Shown: one piece after another, positions 1 through 7,000 of the stretch
How positions within the stretch are numbered: position 1 is the first letter of the stretch
Layout: each line of letters starts with the position of its first letter
Assembly: GCA_001798105.1 (NCBI GenBank)
Contig: MGRI01000019.1
Coordinates: forward strand, 1-14,387
DNA: 14,387 nucleotides
Origin: Deltaproteobacteria bacterium RIFCSPHIGHO2_02_FULL_40_11
GTDB taxonomy: Bacteria > Bdellovibrionota > JACOXK01 > 2-02-FULL-40-11
Direction: 5' to 3'
Translations under genes and position numbers: made by a program
Notes under the pieces: model-generated
Seen by the model: the letters and a program-made list of their open reading frames with translations, nothing else
Database searches by the model: none
What the model was told of the DNA's origin: nothing

Positions 1-300
1 GCTATTTTTATGGGAGATGTCGGCGCTTTGGCTCTGGGGGGTGCACTTGGAACACTTGCTGTCATGGTGAAGCATGAAATTTTATTGGCCGTTGTGGGGG
101 GTATTTTTGTGGTAGAGGCCATTTCTGTTATTTTTCAGGTAGGGTCTTTTAAGCTCACACGAAAGCGGATTTTAAAAATGGCGCCCATTCATCATCATTT
201 TGAAATGTTGGGGTGGCCGGAGCCTAAAATTGTGGTTCGGTTTTGGATTATTTCAATTATTTTAGCGATGGTGGCGCTTTCGACGTTAAAATTAAGATAA
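1..300 (+). CDS. mraY: MraY, phospho-MurNAc-pentapeptide translocase (3' fragment)
   Basis: Integral inner-membrane enzyme that transfers phospho-MurNAc-pentapeptide from UDP to undecaprenyl phosphate, making lipid I. Only the last 99 residues are present; the reading frame is open from base 1. The fragment begins with the family's FMGDVGALALGG signature, which contains one of the catalytic aspartates. It continues through hydrophobic helices and the cytoplasmic loop APIHHHFE, the histidine-rich signature of MraY, followed by GWPEPKIVVRFW and a last membrane helix. The TAA stop shares its final A with the murD ATG (TAATG), as expected for translationally coupled genes. Identification is secure from the two signatures and from the gene order. 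Confidence 0.97.
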   Translation, partial: AIFMGDVGALALGGALGTLAVMVKHEILLAVVGGIFVVEAISVIFQVGSFKLTRKRILKMAPIHHHFEMLGWPEPKIVVRFWIISIILAMVALSTLKLR

Positions 301-1652
301 TGATTTTAAAAAATAAACATGTGGTGGTTGTGGGGTTGGCCAGAACGGGCGTAGCTGCATCAAAATTTTTGGTGAGTCGTGGGGCCAAAGTTACAGTTAC
401 AGACCTTAAGAAGAAAACAGAACTTTCAAGTTTTATAAAAGATCTTTCTGACCTTAAAAGAATAAAATATGTTTTAGGGAGTCATCCCATAAAAACCTTA
501 CTCAAGGCAGACTTCATCATTGTCAGTCCTGGAGTTCCAACGAATATTCCGTTATTGGAAGCTGCACGTAAAAATAAAATGCCAGTTTTAAGTGAAGTGG
601 AATTTGCGAGCCAATATATTCGCTGTCCCATCATTGCCATTACAGGAACCAATGGCAAAACCACAACCACGATGATTGTGGGAAAAATGTTCTTAAATGC
701 GCAGAAGAAAGTCTTTATCGGGGGAAATATTGGAACGCCTTTGACCTACATGCTTTTATCCAAGGAAAAATTTGAAGTTGTGGTGTGTGAAGTGAGTAGT
801 TTTCAATTAGAAAATATCGAAAAGTTTCATCCCAAAGCTTCTATTATTTTAAATTTAACGCCAGATCATATGGATCGTCATTCCCCAGAAGAATATTGGA
901 AAATGAAGGGGCGTATTTTTGAAAATCAAACGATAAAAGATTTTTTAATTTTAAATGCTGGAGATGAGCGTGTCAAAACGTATGAAACGATTGCCAAATC
1001 TCAAATTTATTATTTTGGGTTTGAACGCCTGACGCCAAAACAAGAAGGCGTTTATTTTAAAAATGGAAAATTTTGTATGAAGTTAAAAGGATCTGAAAAA
1101 GAAACATATTCGGCAGATAAGTTAAAACTGAAGGGCGATCATAATAAAGAAAACTTTATGGCAGCTATTTTGGTTGGAAAACTTTTAAAGTGTAAGCCGG
1201 AAGCCATTCAAAAAACAATTGATGAATTTCAAGCTGTGCCCCATAGGCTGGAATTTGTCAAAACCGCTGGCTATGTCGATTTTTATAATGATTCAAAGGC
1301 CACCAATGTGCATTCGGTGGCAAAGTCGCTTCAAAGTTTTGAAAAACCATTGGTTTTAATTATGGGGGGGAAAGATACGGATCAAAATTTTGAAATGCTT
1401 CGGTCTTTGGTTCAGGAACATGTCAAAATTTTAATTATTACAGGAGAGGCCAAGGAAAAAATTAATCGCGCCATTGGAGATTATTCAGAAACCTACGTGG
1501 TTGGGACGTTCGAAGAAGCTATTTTTATGGCATATCAAAAATCCAGAGCAGGCGATGTCATTTTATTTTCGCCAGGCTGCAAGAGCTTCGATGCTTTTAA
1601 GAATTTTGAAGAGCGAGGGGATCGATTTAAGGAGATGATTCGTGATATATAA
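300..1652 (+). CDS. murD: MurD, UDP-MurNAc-L-Ala:D-Glu ligase
   Basis: Cytoplasmic ATP-dependent Mur ligase adding D-glutamate to UDP-MurNAc-L-alanine. The product is 450 residues, normal for MurD. The N-terminal UDP-binding fold is at about 1-105, and the ATPase P-loop GTNGKTTT is at 116-123. The region KMKGRIFE has Lys203 where the carbamylated lysine of E. coli MurD lies. GDHNKEN is at 279-285, YNDSKATN at 329-336, LIMGGKD at 353-359, and the C-terminal motif SPGCKSFDAFKNFEERGD at 424-441. The frame stays open upstream to 243, but the extra residues are shadow of mraY. The start at 300 gives the standard N-terminus (MILKNKHVVVVGLARTG) and a one-base overlap with the mraY stop. No Shine-Dalgarno sequence is visible, so coupling to mraY translation is likely. 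Confidence 0.97.
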   Translation: MILKNKHVVVVGLARTGVAASKFLVSRGAKVTVTDLKKKTELSSFIKDLSDLKRIKYVLGSHPIKTLLKADFIIVSPGVPTNIPLLEAARKNKMPVLSEVEFASQYIRCPIIAITGTNGKTTTTMIVGKMFLNAQKKVFIGGNIGTPLTYMLLSKEKFEVVVCEVSSFQLENIEKFHPKASIILNLTPDHMDRHSPEEYWKMKGRIFENQTIKDFLILNAGDERVKTYETIAKSQIYYFGFERLTPKQEGVYFKNGKFCMKLKGSEKETYSADKLKLKGDHNKENFMAAILVGKLLKCKPEAIQKTIDEFQAVPHRLEFVKTAGYVDFYNDSKATNVHSVAKSLQSFEKPLVLIMGGKDTDQNFEMLRSLVQEHVKILIITGEAKEKINRAIGDYSETYVVGTFEEAIFMAYQKSRAGDVILFSPGCKSFDAFKNFEERGDRFKEMIRDI

Positions 1653-1741
1653 CCAAAATCAGAAAAAAAGGGGGATTGTATTACCTTCAGGACCGGCAGG
1701 TAGAAGATGATGGGGATATTAGGGATTTATGTATATGTGCG

Positions 1742-1828
1742 AAGTCAAGGGAGGCTATAATGTTTTGGATGGGAGGATCCACACCGGGCGGAGGGGCCCA
1801 GACGAAACATTATAGCCTCCCTTGACTT
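1742..1828. repeat. Perfect 24-bp inverted repeat with branched loop (REP/MITE-like or structured leader)
   Basis: The left arm at 1742-1765 (starting AAGTCAAGGGAGG, ending TATAATGTTT) is exactly reverse-complementary to the right arm at 1805-1828. U1766-G1804 and G1767-C1803 can extend the stem. The loop can itself form two small hairpins: GGAT/ATCC around GGGAGG (1767-1780, competing with the extension pair at 1767), and GGGC/GCCC around GGAGGG (1786-1799). It lies in the 191-base gap between murD and ftsW and ends 15 bases before the ftsW start. It is not a classic terminator, because no T-run follows the stem. The remainder of the gap (1653-1741) shows nothing convincing. It may be a mobile palindromic element or a cis-acting RNA structure; sequence alone cannot decide. 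Confidence 0.85.
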
Positions 1829-1843
1829 TATTACGTATAAAAT

Positions 1844-2962
1844 ATGAACCGTAAAATCCCATTTGACTATTGGCTCTTATTCATCACCTTTGCCTTGGTT
1901 TTGATCGGCGTCGTCATGGTCTATAGCTCTAGCTCCATTTACGCACTCCAAAAATATCAAGACAGCTATTTTTTTTTAAAAAGGCAGGGGGTGTTTGCCA
2001 TTTTTGGTTTTTTATTGTTGGTGATTTTTTTATTTGTAGACTATCACCATCTTTTTAAAATTGTTTATCCATTTTTATGTGTCAGCTTGGTGTTCATGCT
2101 TTGTGTTTTTATGCCAGGCCTGGGACATAAAGTAGGTGGCGCACAGCGCTGGGTTCAAGTCGCGGGGATCCATTTTCAACCCTCCGAAATCGCAAAATAT
2201 GCCCTCATTATCTATTTGGCCTATTCGCTTTCTAAAAAAGAAGAGAATGTGAAATCTTTTATTATTGGATTTTTGCCGCATTTAGTTGTGGCAGGTATTT
2301 TTATTGTTTTACTTTTGGCGCAGCCCGATTTTGGAACTTCCATTGTCATTTCTTTTTTGGTTTTTTTAATGTTGTTTGCTGCGGGAACACGAATTTCTTA
2401 TATTTTAACGGCACTTCTTGTTGCCATCCCAGCAGGATGGTTTTTCATGATGAGCGCGCCTTACCGTCAAAAAAGAATTTTAGCGTTTTTAAATCCCTGG
2501 GACGACCCTGCCAATACGGGGTTTCAAATTATTCAATCTTTTTTAGCTTTTTATGGGGGGAAAATTATGGGATTGGGGCTGGGGGATGGCATTCAAAAAT
2601 TATTTTATCTTCCTGAGGCCCACACCGATTTTATATTTTCTGTGGTGGGAGAAGAAATGGGACTTATCGGAACGTTGATTGTTATTTTTTTATTTGGTAT
2701 TTTTTTGTATCGCGGCATTCGTGTTTCTTTAAAAGCGCCCGATCTTTTTGGGATGTATTTGGCTTTGGGAATTACGTCTTTAATTGGTTTTCAAGCCATT
2801 ACCAATATGGCGGTTGTCATGGGATTGCTCCCAACCAAGGGGTTAGCGCTTCCTTTTATGAGTTATGGGGGGACATCTTTGGTTGTCAATTTAATGGCAG
2901 TCGGAATTCTTTTAAATATTTCGGCCTATGGACAAGATGTGGCGTGGAGAAACTACAGATGA
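1844..2962 (+). CDS. ftsW: FtsW, septal SEDS peptidoglycan glycosyltransferase
   Basis: Polytopic inner-membrane SEDS protein that polymerises lipid II into septal glycan strands together with a class B PBP. It has 372 residues and about ten hydrophobic helices. Family signatures are RWVQVAGIHFQPSEIAK (102-118), AQPDFGTS (159-166), GFQIIQS (226-232), LPEAHTDFIFSVVGEE (256-271) and LPFMSYGGTS (336-345). Asp262 in HTDF matches the proposed catalytic aspartate of SEDS enzymes. RodA is the main alternative, but the position between murD and murG favours FtsW. The ATG follows TACGTATAAAAT with no Shine-Dalgarno sequence, and a long hairpin lies just upstream, so initiation is unusual. The stop is 10 bases before the murG ATG, inside a short tandem duplication. 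Confidence 0.95.
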   Translation: MNRKIPFDYWLLFITFALVLIGVVMVYSSSSIYALQKYQDSYFFLKRQGVFAIFGFLLLVIFLFVDYHHLFKIVYPFLCVSLVFMLCVFMPGLGHKVGGAQRWVQVAGIHFQPSEIAKYALIIYLAYSLSKKEENVKSFIIGFLPHLVVAGIFIVLLLAQPDFGTSIVISFLVFLMLFAAGTRISYILTALLVAIPAGWFFMMSAPYRQKRILAFLNPWDDPANTGFQIIQSFLAFYGGKIMGLGLGDGIQKLFYLPEAHTDFIFSVVGEEMGLIGTLIVIFLFGIFLYRGIRVSLKAPDLFGMYLALGITSLIGFQAITNMAVVMGLLPTKGLALPFMSYGGTSLVVNLMAVGILLNISAYGQDVAWRNYR

Positions 2963-2974
2963 GAAACTATAGAT
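2947..2974 (+). repeat. 14-base tandem duplication across the ftsW-murG junction
   Basis: Two adjacent 14-base copies, GAGAAACTACAGAT (2947-2960) and GAGAAACTATAGAT (2961-2974), differ at one base. Copy 1 followed by G contains an ATG overlapping the ftsW TGA stop (ATGA at 2959-2962), the common coupling arrangement. Copy 2 followed by G provides the ATG of murG at 2973. A local slippage duplication probably moved the murG start downstream of the ftsW stop. Confidence 0.8.
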
Positions 2975-4028
2975 GAAACTCCTGATTGCAGGCGGGGGCA
3001 CAGGGGGGCATTTATTTCCGGGGATTGCTGTGGCGCAAGAATTTCTAAGCCGAAATAAAGAGAACCACGTTTTATTTATAGGGACCCAAAAAGGCATTGA
3101 ATGCACCGTTTTGCCTAAGTTTAATCTTCCTTTAAAAACAGTTTGGATCCAGGGGTATAAGGGAAAATCCGCTTTAGCCAAAATTTTTACACTTTTTATG
3201 ATTCCCATTTCTACCCTTCAAGCTTTGATCATCTTACTTCAATTTAAACCCGATGTGGTCTTGGGAGTGGGGGGGTATGCCAGTTTCCCTGCAATTTTGG
3301 CGGCATGGGTGCTTCGGAAAAAAAGATTTATTCAAGAACAAAATGTAACTTTAGGGATGACCAACCGCATTTTATCTTATTTTGTGCATAAAGTTTTTTT
3401 AAGTTTTGAAAGTCCCAAAAAATATATTTCTGAAAAAAAAGCAATCGTGACTGGAAACCCGGTCCGAAAATTCGTCTCTAAGACAATCAAAACAAGCGAT
3501 CGGTTTATACTTTTTATTTTGGGAGGATCGCAAGGCGCGCACTCCATTAATCGTGCGATGTTAGAAGCGCTTCCATTTTTGACGCCGCTGAAAGAAAAAA
3601 TTCATCTCATTCATCAAACTGGCCGTGCCGATTTAAGATGGGTTGAAAATGTTTATACAGAAAACCATTGGCAGGTAGAAATTTATGATTTTATTTATAA
3701 TATGGATGAAGTGATCGATCGGGCAGATTATATTATCTGTAGAGCGGGTGCTTCAACGGTTTCAGAGCTCACGGTGAAAGGCAAAGCCTGTCTTTTTATT
3801 CCGTATCCGCATGCCAGCCACCATCAAGAAAAAAATGCAAGAGCTTTGGCAGACGATAGCGCCGCGCGTCTTTTATTAGATTGGAAACTCAACGGCCAAA
3901 CGTTGGCCAAAGAAATTGAATGGGCCTTACAAAATCCCCGCGCATTGGAAGTCATGCGTAAAAAAATGTTAGAGCACGCCCACCCCTACGCCGCCACCGC
4001 CATTGTGGATGAGCTACTCTCTATTTAG
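2973..4028 (+). CDS. murG: MurG, lipid II synthase (UDP-GlcNAc transferase)
   Basis: Peripheral membrane GT-B glycosyltransferase that adds GlcNAc from UDP-GlcNAc to lipid I, giving lipid II. It has 351 residues, the usual length. The N-terminal domain starts with the glycine-rich loop GGGTGGHLFPG (7-17) and carries GVGGYASFP (98-106) and the QEQNVTLGMTNR segment (121-132). The C-terminal domain has TGNPVR (160-165), LGGSQGAHSIN (183-193), HQTG (214-217), RAGASTVSEL (257-266), which lines the UDP-GlcNAc site, and PYPHASHHQEKNA (277-289). No strong Shine-Dalgarno sequence precedes the ATG; coupling to ftsW is likely. The last 8 bases overlap the 3' end of the convergent gene on the - strand, with no terminator between them. 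Confidence 0.97.
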   Translation: MKLLIAGGGTGGHLFPGIAVAQEFLSRNKENHVLFIGTQKGIECTVLPKFNLPLKTVWIQGYKGKSALAKIFTLFMIPISTLQALIILLQFKPDVVLGVGGYASFPAILAAWVLRKKRFIQEQNVTLGMTNRILSYFVHKVFLSFESPKKYISEKKAIVTGNPVRKFVSKTIKTSDRFILFILGGSQGAHSINRAMLEALPFLTPLKEKIHLIHQTGRADLRWVENVYTENHWQVEIYDFIYNMDEVIDRADYIICRAGASTVSELTVKGKACLFIPYPHASHHQEKNARALADDSAARLLLDWKLNGQTLAKEIEWALQNPRALEVMRKKMLEHAHPYAATAIVDELLSI

Positions 4029-7000
4029 GTGTTTTTTCATTTAAAATTTGTCGCGCTTTTTCAGATAAAAGCGGGCGGATTGCCCGGATTCCCCCATGGT
4101 TTCGAATCCAGTGTACTAACTTTTTCGAAAGCCCATCTGTTTTTTGATCCAGTTTATGGCTTAAATCAGGCACTCTTTTTTCTTTTTCAATAAACTCACT
4201 AAGAACAGCAAGGGGTTCTACAAGCATGCGGACTTTATGGACGCTTTGAGCCTCTTTGCTTAAATAAGGAAAAATAAATTGAGAACCTGTCAATTTGGGA
4301 GCGTATTGGCGTGCCATATTCTCCGACCAGTTTCGAAGCCGATTGGATTGAACACCCTTCGTCTTCGCCTTTGAGGGGTACTCACGATGCATTAAAATAT
4401 ATTCATTGATGAGCTCCAAGGGGTCGACCCAGTAACGAACATCAAAAAATTTCTTGTTTTCTTCTGTTAGGTTTTCAAAAAGTAAAGCAAAGGGACCATA
4501 AGTATCGGATAAATTTTTTGCAAAATTTGAAATTGCAGCATCTTCGGATCTTTGATCTGGCCAGGCCTGTGTTTCTGAGACAATACGATTTAATTCCAAT
4601 TTAATATGTTCTGGAAGCTCGATGGATAATATTTTTCTGCTACGGGGAGATAAGAGCCGATATTGTGCAGTCATGCCACCCTTGGATTCCACAAATTCGG
4701 CCAAAAGGCGTTCATCTTTCGTTATGGTTGGTGCACGATCTGCGTATTGAATGAAGTGATCTAGAAGCTTATGGGGCGCATGTTTTAATTTTTTTCTTAC
4801 ATGTCCAGTTTGGCTCCATATGAGCGTAACATGTTTTCGGGCCTCTTTTTCTATGAGAGCATAAATTATCTTTCGCCCAGTCCTTCGAACAATATCTGCT
4901 GCCCGGCGTTCTTCAGGGTCATCAGAAGCATGCGTGGGCCATCTTTGATGTTGACGGATTATTTTTTGGACGTGTTCTAATTCAGTTTTTGAAAGCTTTC
5001 GTTCAAGGATTTTTCGCATTCTAAGTGAAAGCTGTGCAATGGCACCTTGAAGACCTCCGGGTTGTTCTGACATCCAGCTATACAGTTTTCGATCTTCGGG
5101 AATTGGAGAATCATAGCGGGGGAGTTCCCAGTTTAATTCAATATAATGATGCAGCCTATGAAGCGGGGAGACTTTAACTTGTTTTCCGCCATAGCGTTGC
5201 ATCCATTCATAAAGTTGATGTTGATAACTTTTTGGATCTTTTAAATCTTCGGTCGGCATTTTCCCAGACCATTTACTAAAATGATTTAAAAGTGTCAGAG
5301 GATCCCGAATTAAAAGATCTTCAAAAAGACCTTCTTCAGATTTCATTCGAATCGGAAAATTTTGTTGAAGATCTTCAGGTAAGGCTTCAAAAATTTCAAT
5401 ACGATTCCCATGTCCATTGATCCAGACGGCAAGTTTCCATTCATGAGAATGATGTTCGGCTGTCTGGCTTGGCCAGGTGTGATGAATACGCATCCAATCC
5501 ACAAGAACTTCAAGTGGAAGGACCGCGAATTTGATATTAAATTTCTTCTTATTTTTTTGATTCAAATAAGGATAAACTGCTTTTTTCCCACCATGGTCGG
5601 AAATCCATGTTGATAAATCTTTGGCATCGGGATGTTTGTGCTTGAGACTGGGCCAGCGATCAAATTCATTCAAGTATCGGTTAATTTTTTGAATGGGACG
5701 AAGCCAGCTATTTGCAATAATTGTTTTTTGTGATTTTTGGGCGAGATGGGGGAAAACAGCATCTCTTCCGCCATGGCTTACAATGACCGGCATCAAGGAT
5801 TGGTACTTTTTATGTGAGGTTGGATCTGGCCAATGTCCTTCTTTTGAAATAGCTTCATCCACTTCTTTTGCCAAACGTTTGATATCCAGATAAATCGCAA
5901 CAGTGGGTAAAGCTTGATTTTCAGGCGTTAAATAGGGGGCCATATTTTTTCTACCGCCATAATCGCTGACCAGTTTTGCAAGCAAGGTTTCAAGCGAAGT
6001 ATCTTCTAGGGGGTGTGGCCAATTTCCCGTTTCTAAAATAAATTGGTTGAGTTGCTGGAGTCTGTCTTTTGGAAAATTTTCAGCCGTTCGAGAAGCAAAT
6101 CTGCCTTTTTGGGTTCCAATGATCTGAATACCTGAAAAACCGTTTTCTTCTTTTTTCTGATTGTTGTCTTCAACATATGCTTGTGCGGCAGTTGTTTGAT
6201 TTTTTTGTTCTTCTTCGGAAGCTTTCTTTTGAAAAAAGGCTTCCAGGGTTTCGATAGCTTCTTTGAGGGAATAATCGAACTCGTCTCTCAGCTTTGAAAT
6301 GCCAAGCATGACTTGTTGGATCGATTGTCCAGAGATATCCAAAATCCGTCTTATTTTTTCAATGATTTCATCATCAATTTCTTCAGAACCATTGCCGTTA
6401 CCATTTCCATTTTCCGTTATTTCTTTAATCTCCTGGAAACCGAGTCCTTGAGGCGCGGTGGTTTTTGTGGTTGGCGTTTGAGAAGAAATGACAGATCGAT
6501 TGGGACGTGCCGCAATCATTGTGCGTGTTGGATTTTGGGGATCATGATATTCTATGGCATAGAGATTTCCGTCTTCATCAAAATGATAGGCTATTTGTTT
6601 TGAAAAAATGTGTAGTCCTATGATTTTCCCTTCTGGGTTTTGATAAATATATGTTTCAAGTTCACTATCTTTGGGATCTAAGATATGAAGTTCTTCGATT
6701 GTGAAGGGTAGAATCTCGGGATCAATTTCAATACCGCCGATTAAAAAAGTTTCTTGAGCTTTTGCAAAGATGATGGTGTGGGATTTTGGAGATGAAAGTG
6801 TTGAAGTTTGAACGGTCGTTGCTGTTTGTGTGGATGTTTCGGTTCGCGTTGGCGTTTCTGTTCGCACGGGCGCATTGGGTGAGCCAAAAGGATTGGGTCG
6901 CCCCCAGCTGGACGTATCGATTGCGTCATTGCCGAAGTTTTCGGGTCCCTCCCAACCTTCCCCTTCAGGCGGGACACGCATTACAATTTTTAAATTGTGG

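Noticed and set aside
243..299. Longer murD start at 243
   Set aside because: The added residues are out-of-frame shadow of mraY, and the ATG at 300 gives the normal MurD N-terminus with a TAATG junction.
1742..1835. The murD-ftsW hairpin as an intrinsic terminator
   Set aside because: The loop is very long and no T-run follows the stem (only TTTATTACG), so factor-independent termination is unlikely.
1822..1841. TTGACT and TATAAA before ftsW as a promoter
   Set aside because: The two hexamers are only 8 bases apart, far from the 16-18 needed, and TTGACT is part of the inverted repeat arm.
4039..6072. The repeat array as a recent tandem duplication or CRISPR-like array
   Set aside because: The repeats are visible only at protein level, are strongly diverged, and have no uniform DNA repeat or spacer structure.
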